In this document: piece by piece, positions 12,801 through 24,360 of the stretch
Numbering within the stretch: the first letter of the stretch is position 1
Layout of the letters: each line of letters opens with the position of its first letter
Assembly: GCA_022578605.1 (NCBI GenBank)
Contig: MU394089.1
Span: 1 to 64,000, forward strand
Direction of reading: 5' to 3'
Length of the DNA stretch: 64,000 nucleotides
Source of the DNA: Camillea tinctor
Taxonomy: Eukaryota > Ascomycota > Sordariomycetes > Xylariales > Xylariaceae
Position numbers and translations under genes: made by a program
Notes under the pieces: generated by a model
What the model was told of the DNA's origin: nothing
The model's database searches: none
Seen by the model: the letters and a program-made list of their open reading frames with translations, nothing else

Positions 12801-15680
12801 ACTAATCAAGCAAACCTGGATGTCAAGTCTGGAGAGTTAAAGCTTCTACTTGGGTCATGGAGAGATCGTCTTCCCAATATATGGGACGATATTACTGACT
12901 GGCAAGATCTGGTCACTTGGCGACAACATATTTTCGGACTCATTAACAGCACATATCTTCAGCTGCTACCCCAGCAAGGCCAGAATGCTAATGGCGCATC
13001 ATTTGCATATCGTGGCTACCATGAGACGGCATGGATAATTAATCGTTTTGCCCATGTCGCTCGTAAACATAACTTGCCGGATGTCTGCATTAACCAACTA
13101 AGTCGGATCTATACACTCCCGAATATCGAAATTCAGGAAGCTTTCCTGAAGCTAAGAGAGCAGGCAAGGTGTCACTATGAAAACCCAGCTGAGCTTTCGA
13201 GTGGGTTAGACGTCATCAACAACACCAACCTCAACTACTTCAACGCCCAGCAGAAGGCAGAATTCTACACACTCAAGGGGATGTTCCTCGAGAAGCTCAA
13301 TCAGAAGGACGAGGCCGATGGTGCATACGGAACGGCTTTGTACTATGACATTAGCAAGGCCAAAGCCTGGGCTGAATGGGGTTACTTCAATGACCGCAAG
13401 TTCAAAGAGACGCCTACGGATACAACTTCAGCCAGACAAGCCTTAACTTCGTACCTCCAGGCTATTGGTAGCTACAAAAGCGGAAAGGCACGGAAATTAA
13501 TTGCAAGAATCCTCTGGCTTTTGAGCTTGGATGATGCTAATGGGACCATTGCTGCTGGGTTTGAGGATTACAAGGGTGAGACTCCTGTCTGGTATTGGAT
13601 CACCTTCATTCCGCAGCTCTTGACCGGCCTCGGCCACAAGGAGGCACCAAAGGTCCACGCCATACTTCTCAAGATCGCAAAGGCCTATCCTCAGTCATTG
13701 TACTTCCAGCTGAGAACAAATCGAGAGGATATGTTGGCAATTAAGAAGAACCAGGAGGCGAAAGAGAAGGCACGACAGCGTGCGCAATCCACCACATCAA
13801 ACGCCAAACCCAACAATTCACCATCTCAGCCCAAGCAAGAGAACCCCCAGAATAAACCGGATGCGTCTTCACGGCCACAGACTGCAAATGGTGAGGCGAA
13901 TGCACAAACCAAACCTGAGCCTTCCGAAGCAAACGGGGCTCCCAATACAGGACCAGCAGGTGGTGCTACTCCTGCAGCCAACGGAGCCAGCCAATCCGGA
14001 AAAGATGGCGCGGCGCCAACAGCAGGTCAAAAGAAACCGCCTTGGGAGCTCACTGAGGAAATTATGTCTGTCCTCAAGACTGCATTCCCCCTCCTAGCTC
14101 TATCCATGGAAACGATGGTAGACCAAATTCAAAAGTACTTCAAATGTCCGCCTGATGAAGACGCATACCGATTGATCGTCGCACTCCTCAACGATGGTCT
14201 TGCTTATGTTAGCCGGATGCCAGCCTCTTACGCGAGAGATGTCAAGTTACCCTCTGCGACCGAAACCAATATTACACGGTTCGCGGAGACAATCCTGCCG
14301 GCCCACATCAAGAAGTCATTCGAGGCTGATTTTGTAGCTGTCAAACCAACAATGTATGAATACATTCACAAACTACGAAAGTGGAGAGACAAGTTCGAGG
14401 AAAAACTTGATCGCAGAAGCCCGAAGGCTTATCTTGAGTCGTATTCCCGACATCTCAGTGAGTTCCGATACCTAAAATTCGATGATGTCGAGGTTCCAGG
14501 CCAGTATTTGCAGCACAAAGACAAGAACCAGGATTTTATTCGGATCGACCGGTTCCTGCCTAACGTGGATCTTATTCGGGCTATCGGGGTATCTCATCGG
14601 CGACTGAAAATACGTGGTCACGATGGAAGCATCCACTCGTTTGCTATCCAGCACCCCGCAGCGCGCCATTGTCGACGGGAGGAGAGGATTCTGCAGTTGT
14701 TCCGACATCTCAACCAGACCCTCGCCAAAAAGAAGGAGAGTCGACGAAGGGATCTTCAATTCACGGTTCCCTTGATGGTGCCTCTTGCTCCGCACATAAG
14801 GATTGTACAAGAGGATACATCATACATCACCCTCCAGGGTATATACGAGGATCACTGCCGACGTAACGGGATGCTTAAAGACGACCCAGTCATGTTTACC
14901 ATGGAGAAGTTGAGGGGGCTAATTGAGCCTAAGGGGACAGTAAGTCACGCTGACTCGAATCATCATATCATTTTATCTAACACTCGTTCTCAGAAGCAAC
15001 CTGAACAAACGGCAACAGCACGGCTTGAGGTTTTCACTGCCATACAAGAGAAATGGGTTCCTCATACCATCGTACTTGAGTACTTCCAGAACATATTCCC
15101 GGAATTTTCTGATTTCTGGCTGTTCCGCCGCAGGCTATCGTACCAGTTGTCGGCATTGACTTTCATGACCTATGTTCTCTATATGACTGGTCGTTACCCT
15201 CACAAGATCAATATCGCACGTGGTTCGGGTAAGATCTGGGGCTCTGAACTAATGTCCTTCATGGCTCCGGGCAAACCATATTTCCATAACCCAGAGCCCG
15301 TGCCCTTCCGTCTCACGCCTAACCTTCAAACTCTGATGGGCCCTCTGGCAACTGAGGGTATATTCAGCTGTTCGATAATGGCGATCGCGCGATGCCTGAC
15401 AGAGCCCGAATTCGAGCTTGAGCATGCACTGACCCTATTCATTCGGGATGAAGTGATTTTCTGGTTCACTAGCAGTCACCGGGCAATGCATCTTAATGAG
15501 AATCAGCTTCGCGAGACCGTCCAAACAAATTGCGACATTGTCGTGAAGCGAGCTGTTACTTTGGCTCAGAGCCCTGTCGGTAACCTTCCGGCGAACCAGA
15601 CAGTCATCGATCTTATTGCCCGGGCGGTCAATCCTATGAACCTCGCCCAGTGCGATGCTCTTTGGATGCCATATCTCTAA
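3886..15680 (+). CDS. tra1: Transcription-associated protein Tra1 (TRRAP homologue)
   Basis: Tra1 is the activator-binding scaffold shared by the SAGA and NuA4 histone acetyltransferase complexes in the nucleus. Coding exons are 3886-3940, 4039-4196, 4251-14939 and 14994-15680, giving 3,862 residues, normal for the family. Most of the protein is HEAT/TPR-type helical repeat. A FAT region spans roughly residues 2650-3220. A Pro/Gln/Asn/Ala-rich linker lies near 3235-3335. A PI3K-like domain spans about 3500-3800 and the FATC tail ends [13 protein letters not shown]. As in other Tra1 proteins the kinase is a pseudokinase: the catalytic loop reads TGRYPHKIN and no DFG follows. The start was chosen because exons 1-2 add a plausible 71-residue N-terminus in frame. 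The third intron is 54 nt and stop-free, so it is easily missed. Family identity is very secure. Confidence 0.97.
14940..14993 (+). other. In-frame 54-nt intron in tra1
   Basis: The segment starts GTAAGT, has a CTAAC branch site at about 14977-14981 and ends CAG. Its length is divisible by three and it contains no stop codon, so a naive translation adds 18 residues. Removing it joins PKGT to [12 protein letters not shown], which reads like the Tra1 family. Confidence 0.85.
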
Positions 15681-17381
15681 TTTTGTTTTTCTTAATTTGT
15701 AGACCGGAAAGGATAGGCAAGGGGAGAAGAGAACATGATGGAAAGAATAAAAGAGCATTAAGGGAGAAAGGATGATATTTCTACAAAATGCATTGACTTT
15801 GTTGATTTGGTTCTGGCATGGAATGGAAGCAGGTACGTCTATTAGCATTGGCGTATTGTGGTCACTAAATGAAGGGTCAAGGAAGAGCTTCCTATGATTT
15901 CGGGTGTTTGATAATTCCAGCTGCGTTTGCTGCTTTTGTACACAACAAAAAAAATAGCTTATAATATAATTGATCCTAATTTGGACAACGGTAGATGACT
16001 TTCTTTTTTATGGCACGCCGTTGTACTTTCATGAAGAATATTGTGCGTAGGTTTGTCTGTTTGACGCTCTTTGGTTTATTTAACGGCACTATCAGTTTCC
16101 TACAACTAGATGAGAAGAAATGTGCAAAGTTAGTCCACTGGCGGTAGTTATTACAATACGTTAATAGTATCCTTTCTTCTCCGGGATGATAGTGACACGT
16201 ACGAGATCATGTTCAACTCCCCCTTATAAATATGGGCACGTGAAAGGATCTGGTGAGAATGCTTATATAGGTAGGTTATACAATTAAAGCTGTACATTGG
16301 CGTGCCATGGATAATTATCATTCGATAATATAATGGGATTCCCTCACGAAACACCACATTTCTTAATATTCCATGGGATTATTGTGAAATATGCAGGGTT
16401 GTTTTGCCTTATTCTCATTAATACGTAATTTATGATATACGTCTTTGACTATCCTTTATTTTTGGAGAGTCCTCTGTATTCGTGACTCAAGTTTACTTTT
16501 CGACTTGTGATTTTCGGACAATCTAAAAATTACAACAGAATATGGGGTTATTAGAGATTATTATAAGGTCTTTAGCTTAATGATATATTATTTATACGCT
16601 CATGACATAACTTTGTGGTCGTATTTAGATCCTCTGGATGAGAACGAGAAACACAGTAGTGGTATAAAAGAATGACTTCAAAATTTACGGACGATATGAA
16701 AATTAAAAACCTTAAACATATTGCGCTCGTCCACACAAGTTACAATGTAAATGCATGACTACGTAAAAATGATTGATATTATAAGTGCTCAGGTAATTCA
16801 TATGTCTAAGGCAAAGCAAAACTACTTCTTACCTATAGAAACCTGATAATAGGCGACACTTAAGTAGTACTTAGGTAGTGCTTGTTCCGAGCCTCTGGGA
16901 CCGGCAAAAGCCGACACCGATGCCGGCTGAGCTTAAATGTCCGACAATGATGAAATACTGACTAAAACCAAAAAGTATGGGATCTGTATGGACCGAATCT
17001 TGAAGATCTCCACATTAAAACATGTACCAAAGCCTTAGACTTTACTTTATCGCTAAGTTATAATTATATTTTTATCTTTATCTTTGCGATGGAAGAAAAA
17101 AAAGAGCTCAGTCTAATACACTTCAAGGACAACAACCCCAAACTCACAAAGTACGAGGAAAGAAGCGAATCCTCCCTTCTTTGACCGATCATTAAGAAAA
17201 CGAAAAACACTCACTGCCTTACGTAGTCGATTATTCTTTCTAATTGCCCACCGAAACGAACCAACCGATCCGTTCTCCCCCACTACGAGAGAAAGAATAA
17301 AAGAACGACGGCTTGAAGAAAGAAAAAAAGGAGGGTGAAGGGAAGAAAAGAAAAGAAGAAAAAGAGAGAAAAAAAGGAAAA
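15681..17381. other. Intergenic, no gene seen
   Basis: 1.7 kb between the tra1 stop and the hydrolase start. It is moderately AT-rich and holds presumably the tra1 3' UTR and the hydrolase promoter. The last 100 bp before 17382 are a purine-rich GAAGAAA leader. No coding frame or repeat of note was found. Confidence 0.5.
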
Positions 17382-19264
17382 ATGGTGCCGATACCAATGC
17401 GCCGCATACTCTGCGCCGGCTTCCGCACCCCGCGCACGCCCATATCCCCGTCCTCGTCCTCCTCTTCGCTACGACTCTACTCGACAGCCCCGGCCAGCGC
17501 GCGAGTACGGCTCGTATACGACCACCACGCGGCGCGGTCTCCCGAGGCCGACCCCAAGGACTCGCCCATAATATTCCTGCACGGGCTTTTCGGGTCGAAG
17601 AAGAACAACCGGACGGTGTGCAGGTGAGTTTTTCTTTTTTCTTTTCTTATCCAGTCAATATATCGATCTACTATGTGAGGGTAATGGGGTCGAGATTCAA
17701 AGTTATACATGTAGAGCTTTTAAACCTTCTCTTCCTCTCTTCTTGTCTAGTTCGCCCTCCTGTCGCGTAAGTTCAGATTCGTAGAATATAGGGGGTACGA
17801 CGGGTGAGAACGACTAAAGTAGTAAAGGATGACGAGAGAGTAGAAGGTTAGAGGGGAGATAGAGAGAGACTAGGGGAAAGAGGAGGAGACGGAAGAAATT
17901 ATACTTCCAACTACCCTGCTTTATCATAACAGTATTTCCATACTTGTAAAATTAAACCCTCCTAAAAAACAAGTCGCTGATTCCCTGATCCGTCTCCTTG
18001 AATCTCTAGGGCACTAGCACGCCAACTAGATCGTCATGTCTACGCCCTCGTAAGCCCCCCTCCCCTATAACCAGCACACCCAGCCCTCAGTTTTTTTTTT
18101 CTTTCTTTCGGATCCCTTTCATTTGCATCCGTTAAGGGGAAGACCAAACACCACGAGGACCAGCTAACAGACCATTGTCCTCCCCACCCAGGACCTCCGC
18201 AACCACGGTGAATCCCCCCACGCGCCGCAGCACAACTACCTCGCCATGGCCGACGACGTCGTGGGTTTCATCCACAACCACGGGCTCCAGAAGCCGTCCC
18301 TCATCGGCCACTCCATGTTTGTTTCCCCCGTCCCCTGATCCCCTAATCCCTCCCCCCCAACCACCTCCCCTGCCGCCCGCCCGCCTTCCTCCTTCCCCAC
18401 TAACCAAACTCTCATTCCTTTCTCTCCAGGGGAGCCAAGACAGCCATGACCCTAGCGCTCAGCCAGCCCGACCTCCCGCGGGATATCGTCGCCGTGGACA
18501 ACGCGCCCGTGGACGCGGTGCTCAGCAGCTCCTTCGCCCAGTACATCCAGGGGATGCGGCGGATCGAGGAGGCGGGGGTGAGCAAGCAATCGGAAGCGGA
18601 CGCGATCCTGCAGGAGTACGAGAAGGTAAGCCCCTATTCCCCCTTTCCACTCCCCCCTTCCCCCTTTCCCCTCCCCCATTTCCCACCCCCCAACTAACCT
18701 CCCTGCGAATGAACAGGAGCTTCCAATCCGGCAATTCCTCCTCGGCAACCTGGCCCGGGCCGGCGAATCCGGCAAGTACCAGTTCCGGGTGCCGCTGGAC
18801 GTGCTCGCGCGGTCGCTGGGCCACCTGGGCGACTTCCCGTTCAAGGACCCGAGCGCGGCGCGGTACGCGGGGCCGGCGCTGTTCGTGCGGGGGACGCGCA
18901 GCCGGTACGTGCCCGACGAGGTGCTGCCGCTGGTGGGGCAGTTCTTCCCGCGGTTCGAGCTCGTCGACGTGGATGCGGGCCACTGGGTGATTTCGGAGAA
19001 GCCTGAGGAGTTTTTGAACGGTGAGTTAAACACTCCCCCTTCACCTCCCCCCAAACTTCCTTGCCTTTCTTTTTTTTTTTTTCTCGTTTCGTTCCGTTCT
19101 TCGTTTATTCCCAATATTTTCCTTCTTGTAAAGTTTTGCAAGATAAAAGGGGGTATAAGATAAGACAGCGGTCAAGGAAAAAGCAAGCAACAACAACAAC
19201 AGAATAACTCACATAATCTCGTATCGCAGCTGTCATCGAGTTCCTCAAACCGAAAGAAGAGTAA
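17382..19264 (+). CDS. Alpha/beta hydrolase, ABHD11/Imo32-like, mitochondrial
   Basis: This is a serine hydrolase of the alpha/beta fold, close in pattern to human ABHD11 and yeast Imo32, which are mitochondrial. Exons are 17382-17623, 18010-18049, 18192-18316, 18430-18625, 18717-19020 and 19230-19264, coding 313 residues. The N-terminus is Arg/Ser/Pro-rich without acidic residues for about 45 residues, which fits a mitochondrial presequence. The oxyanion-loop motif HGLFGSKKNNR lies near residue 66, the nucleophile elbow is GHSMG (Ser135), and the catalytic His is probably in DAGHWV (about 290). The nucleophile motif is split by intron 3, which uses a GTTTGT donor. Intron 1 is long for this window (386 nt). 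Exon 5 is very GC-rich at third codon positions. The substrate is unknown; the family call is firm. Confidence 0.92.
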
Positions 19265-19749
19265 AAACGCGAAAGAGACAAGAGAAACGAAAGATATTTT
19301 CCTTCAACGAACAGTCTAATATGTATGATTCGGAAAGTGTGTATATGTGTGTAAATACGTACGATATATGATCTGCAAAGTCCAAAAGAACAAAGGGGGT
19401 GAATTGGGTGGTTGGATATCATCTAAGTAGAAGAGGGAAGACAATGAACGAAGGGAAAGGAAGTGAAAAAAAAAAAATTATGTACATGAAGAAAAAAAAC
19501 CCATACCACGTAGAGGGAGGTTATAGCCCCGAGGCATTTCTTTTCCATCGATAGAAGGCTTTGCGTTTACGCATGCATACCATACTCGTGTTCCCTCCAT
19601 ACTCTCTTGTTTATGTATATAAGAATCTGGACCGGAGAAAGGAAAGGAGAGAGAAAGAATAGAAAGAGAAAAAAAATTTGAAAAAGATGTATACCCGATG
19701 ATAACGAAGACAAAGTAGACCAAATGAAATAACGAGCAGAATCAGTCTC
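19265..19749. other. Convergent 3' region
   Basis: 485 bp between two convergent stop codons (hydrolase on plus, Rab18-like on minus). It presumably holds both 3' UTRs and poly(A) signals. Nothing else is seen. Confidence 0.5.
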
Positions 19750-21358
19750 CTAGCAAGCACAAGCCGAGACAGAATCAGACGCCGCCCCCAGATTCAGCGC
19801 GCTGCCGCCACTGCTCTTCGGCGCGTTGGCTGAGGACAGGAGCTCGGGCTTCTGGACGATGCGGTCGACGACGTCGACGAAGGGCCGGCGCACGTTCTCC
19901 CGGGTCTTGGAGCTGATCTCGCAGAAGCCGGCGCCCTGGGCGTCGGCGAAGGCCTTGCCCTCCTCGTACGACACGGCGCGGCCGCCTGAGGCTACTTTAT
20001 CTAGTTTGCTTCCGACCTTTTTTAGGGGCGGAAGGGGGAAAGGGGGTTTTGTGTTAATGTGTGTGTATAGTAGTATTGGGGTGTATTAGAGATTGGAGAA
20101 AAGGGGGGAAGGAGGGGGGGTGTTTAAAGGGGTAGGGGCAAGGAAAAGCAGGAGATTACCAAATAGAGCACTGCATCTGGGGATGCGTTGGACCTCGCCT
20201 CGTCGATCCACCGCTCCATGCTGAGAAAGCTTTTCCGGTTCGTGATGTCGTAGACTAGGATGACGGCATGCGCGCCGCGATAGTAGCTCGTGGATAACGT
20301 GCGGAACCTTTCCTGGCCGGCCTTTTACCACATCACGGGAGAGTAAGTTACTGAGTTAGTCTTTCCCTTTCTATTTCTTGCTTCTTCCCTTTGTTGGAAA
20401 GTCGTATAATAGCAAAAGTAGTAGATAATGGACGACCCCGAAGGTGGGTCAAGAAGTAAGTGATGATAAGACGGGGGAGATATTGCTTACGGTATCGAAT
20501 ATATTCAGTCTGTAGGCCTTGCCTCTTACGGCAAGCTTTTTCATCTTCAGGTTGAAGAAAGGAGAATTAGCATGGCGTGACCGCTCAAGGGGAAATACCG
20601 GAATCCTCCTATAAGGGAGACACTGGATGTTGTCATAAACACACACCTTGAAGTCAATGCCAATGGTCGCCGTTGACGACTCGGGGTCAAACTGGTCGTC
20701 GCAATCTTGGAACCGGGATAATGGTAAGCCATACCCTGGAAAAGAAAAAGAGACCAATATAGGAGAAAGAGTGGAGAGAGGCCGGGTCCGCCATAAAGGC
20801 CGAGTTCCCGCAGACCTGAGGAGATGGCACACCATCGGATGTGTACCATCAAGTCTGGTCTCGAGTATATTTCTTGTGCGCAAACTTACATCTCAGAAGC
20901 ACTAGATATCGCGTGGGAGGAAAAGACCCCCAAAAGTTAGCCAACAGCTTTCCGCTTGCCCCTTTCTTCATGCCCCTTTACTCTATCCCGATCACCAAAC
21001 TTCCTTCTCGTGCTCATGACGACCATGCTGTATCCATCTTTGGCGTGTATACCAGATTTTATGCGAGCTTAGTTGTTTCATCCGCCGTGCGACGGTGAAC
21101 AACTTATGGCACAGAAGCGAAGCACCGCATTTCAGGATGAACACGGTGAACCCCTCTCGCTTCATGCTGCGGCACCGGACTCGCCGGAGGAATCGTGGGT
21201 AGATAGGATAGATAGATAGGTACATAGAACAAGGCGCACGAGGAAAAGAGACATAGGGGGGGATGGTCGATAAAAAACTTACGTGCTGACTTGCCGGCAC
21301 CGGAGGGTCCGATGATAAGGACCTTGAGAACGGGAAACGAGTCCTCGGAAGAAGCCAT
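19750..21358 (-). CDS. Rab18-like small GTPase
   Basis: A Ras-superfamily GTPase of the Rab type, probably acting in membrane traffic or lipid-droplet/ER contacts as Rab18 does. Minus-strand exons are 21358-21283, 20901-20890, 20705-20647, 20544-20491, 20321-20160 and 20016-19750, giving 209 residues. The P-loop is GPSGAGKS, switch I contains STATIGIDF, switch II DTAGQERF, and G5 is ISSK. The G4 motif reads GSKLD where GNKxD is usual. The C-terminus ends Cys-Ala-Cys, a double-geranylgeranylation signal typical of Rabs. Exon 2 is only 12 nt (TGCTTCTGAGAT) and supplies Leu-Leu-Arg plus split codons; without it the frame is kept but four residues after GKSA are lost. Rab membership is secure; Rab18 subfamily is by resemblance. 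Confidence 0.9.
20890..20901 (-). other. 12-nt microexon of the Rab18-like gene
   Basis: On the minus strand an acceptor ATATCTAG precedes TGCTTCTGAGAT and a perfect GTAAGT donor follows. With flanking exons it reads KSALLLRYCDDQFDPE, matching the helix after the P-loop in Rab proteins. Confidence 0.85.
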
Positions 21359-23290
21359 GGAGATGGAATTAATGGATATAGAATCGATTCCCTTTTTATT
21401 TTTCTCCCTTTCCCTGTTTCTGTCTCTTTCGGATCTAGATTCCCTTTCTTCCTCTTCTCTGCGACTCTTGTCACTTACTCTTCCCCCCCTTTTCGACGAC
21501 GACGATGACGATGATAATGCAGGTAGTGATAACACTCCTCTCTCCTTTTGATGGGAACAATAAAAAGAGATGGCTAAATAAATAAAGAAGGAAGGGGTAT
21601 ATGTAGTAAAGATAAGTGGACGTCAAAGGTATAAACGTAAGTAATAGAGAAACAACGGAAGGGGGTTTTCTAAACTTTAGCTAGGATCAAGGTAAGAAGC
21701 CGGTAGGTAAATAGTAAGGCAGTAAAGTACTAAGTAGTAGCCTTGCCTAGACTTGGGGCTGACTTGTTGGTTGATAGGTTTACCAATGGGGGGGTGCACC
21801 GTTTCTTTGTTGTTGCTCTTATTACTTTAGCAATAGAACCAAATGGAATCGAGAATAGAATAGATACGCTTTACATGAATAAAATGGCAGGTGAATAGAG
21901 AGGTAGGTCTAGATTGACTAAATCAATGAAACGAGATGCTAAAAGTAAGTTAAGGATCTGTTTGGTTTGAATTATAAAAACAAGATAATCCCTTTCGCAA
22001 AGCCAGGAGGTTGTTGAAATGATGGAGAAAATGTAGTGATGATAGTAGTAGGAGTTAGGTAGGTTAGTAGATAGTGAATAAGTAAGTAAGTAATAAGTGA
22101 TAGTAGGTAGTGTGATGTGGGTTAGGTAGATAGATAGATGATAGTTTGGGTTGATGACGGGTTGTTGGTAGGTAGATGATAATGTTAGTCCCGTAAAATT
22201 CAATATCATTCATTACTTGTTGATGTAATCGAAGTAAGACAGCTAAGATACATACCTACATTCTTAGGTAGGTTGTTACCTAAGTACTCCGTAGTAGCCT
22301 AGGCAATCCCCCCAGTACTACACTACAGTTTTACCGTCTTTGGGTCATGCGCAAGCATAGATCGGGAAAATGCTCAGGTGAACAAAAAATAAAAACCACC
22401 ATACGCTCCGTATTTCCCAGGTGGCGGTTTAAGTAAGTTATCAGTTTTCTCTGTTCTTTTATTCATTTTATTTTTTTTCGTTTTTATTTTCTTATATATA
22501 CCTATATTCGCTTTAATGAAATTCAGTTAGATTCAGTGGTAAGAAGTATAATTCCACCCTGATGAAATGGCAGATTTTATGCAAATACAAGCAGGAGGTA
22601 GTGCACTTGTAAACTTATACTTAGTTGGCACAGCCAAGTCCAGTCCATGAGCTACAGAACAATGCATTGATCGGTGACTCTCTAAAACCCGCCTGTCTCC
22701 CAAGTACTAGGGCAGGGGAGAGACCTCGAAACCTAGGCCAAAACTTAAATCCTTGTACAGGACATCTCATGCTGAGATCACAGATACATCGAAACTTCCC
22801 AATTCTCTCCAAGGCAAAGCAGCAGGCAGCTAGCATGTTTTTCTTACACACAGCGGACCTTAACCTCCTGACATACCCCGATGGTACATTTCTATAAACG
22901 TAAGCACCCAAAGTTCTATCAACTGTTAGCAACTGACACTAGTCCACACGAATACTACCTACTATGTACTGTGGGGGTGTGGCGCAGCCCACTACCCAGT
23001 GGCTGGTGAGGCGGCTTGGTACACATATATATAGCTATCCTGATTCATCATCCTTTTAGCTAGTTGAGGATAATCCATGCTTATGACTATCAATCCTTGA
23101 CAGTCCCGGAAAACTTGATCAGTACCTACTGTAGCTACAGTCTGAGTACTTTAAAGATAGATGATTATGTAGAACCCCCTAAGACGATATATATGCACAA
23201 TTATTCCATCTACATAAAATTTAACACCTTCCCCCTTCCCCTCCCCCCACCTATATCGATTAAGTGCTTTCTTCCCACTATCAATCTAGC
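21359..23290. other. Intergenic, promoter of Rab18-like gene and unassigned DNA
   Basis: The first 200 bp are the pyrimidine-rich leader of the minus-strand GTPase gene (on the plus strand a GACGACGATGACGATGAT stretch near 21496-21515). From about 22000 to 22180 there are many TAGGTAG/TAGATAG words. Two overlapping frames of about 90-103 codons at 22621-22932, one on each strand, show no recognisable domain. No gene is called. Confidence 0.4.
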
Positions 23291-23714
23291 CTGTACGAAG
23301 ATTGGGGCCAAAAGTCTGCACCCACTGCTACTTTAGCCACAGTATAGAAAATTAAGCCACGACTACGGAGATTTTTACTAAAAGTCTTCGCCAGCTAATA
23401 AGGATCTATTGCAGCTGTTTGCCAGCTGTATGTCAGCTGCTAAAAGTAGCCAAAATAAAGCTACTGTAAATAGTACTATAGTATTTATAATTATCTATTA
23501 AAAAATCTTATTAATAGTGATTATTACTAACTATAAGCACTAAAATTTATAGTAAGCTGTAACTTGCAGCTAGGTACAGCTGTAAAACAGCTGCAGTAGA
23601 TCCTTGTTAGCTGGCAAAAACTTCTAATAAAAATCTCTGTAGTCGTGGCTTAATTTTCTACACTGTGGCTAAAGTAGCAGTGGGTGCAGACTTTTGGCCC
23701 CAATCTTCGTACAG
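23291..23714. mobile_element. 424-bp element with long terminal inverted repeats
   Basis: The left arm starting CTGTACGAAGATTGGGGCC and the right arm ending in its reverse complement match perfectly over 53 bp and with scattered mismatches to about 130 bp. The interior carries several CAGCTG palindromes and no reading frame. This is a MITE-like, non-autonomous inverted-repeat element. No clear target-site duplication is visible; if the ends are trimmed to CGAAG, a TA on each side would fit a Tc1/mariner-type insertion. In the outer arms all mismatches I count are transitions. Confidence 0.75.
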
Positions 23715-24360
23715 ACACTAAATAAATAAACAGATCAATTAGACGGATGTTATAACACAAGCATCCGACCCTATCACCATCATTAATAGGTAAAGGTTAG
23801 GTTAAGTTCTCAAGACGGACCAGCGTAGGGTCTCGTCACTTTATCAGTCGCACATTTACCTGCATGTGACCCTTCTCATTTGTACTACAGAGTCGTAGAT
23901 CGATACAGGTTGTGACGTATCATAGCTTCGTAGACATCACGGTTCCAACCAAAATCTCTTCTCTGTGTCAATCTCATAGTACCGTGGTTTGAGCTGTTGT
24001 ATGCCACTGGGACTTCCACTTGGCAGTTTATGTAGGAATCCCTTCAGGGTGGGGTTGATTTACAGCACAATACGGAGTAGTAGTACTTCTCGAGAACGGC
24101 ATAACAATGGTTCTTTGCATCACTGTGCAGACGGGTCGCATAAAAAAAAACATGCCAAGTGCTGGAAAATCATAGACAAATATAATCACATTTCTTTTTC
24201 TTTTCCCAAGTCCGAGTCGTGTCAGCTAACATTCTCAATTTTTCTGTCCTGAGGTGTTGCTGTAACCGCAGCTTCCTTGCCACGCCAAATGCAATCACAA
24301 GTGAGACCTAATGCCATTGCAGAAAAACCCACGCCGTTCCATGACCAGACCTCATCACGA
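23715..24360. other. Intergenic, 3' side of eS1 gene
   Basis: 646 bp between the inverted-repeat element and the eS1 stop codon. It contains an exact TACGGAGTA word at 24071-24079. No coding frame is supported; part is probably the eS1 3' UTR. Confidence 0.4.

Noticed and set aside
18175..18990. 271-codon plus-strand frame with Pro/Ser/Arg-rich translation
   Set aside because: It crosses three introns of the alpha/beta hydrolase in another frame; the GC-rich exons make long shadow frames.
22621..22932. Overlapping 90- and 103-codon frames on opposite strands
   Set aside because: Neither matches a known family, and both start at non-ATG or weak starts; likely chance.
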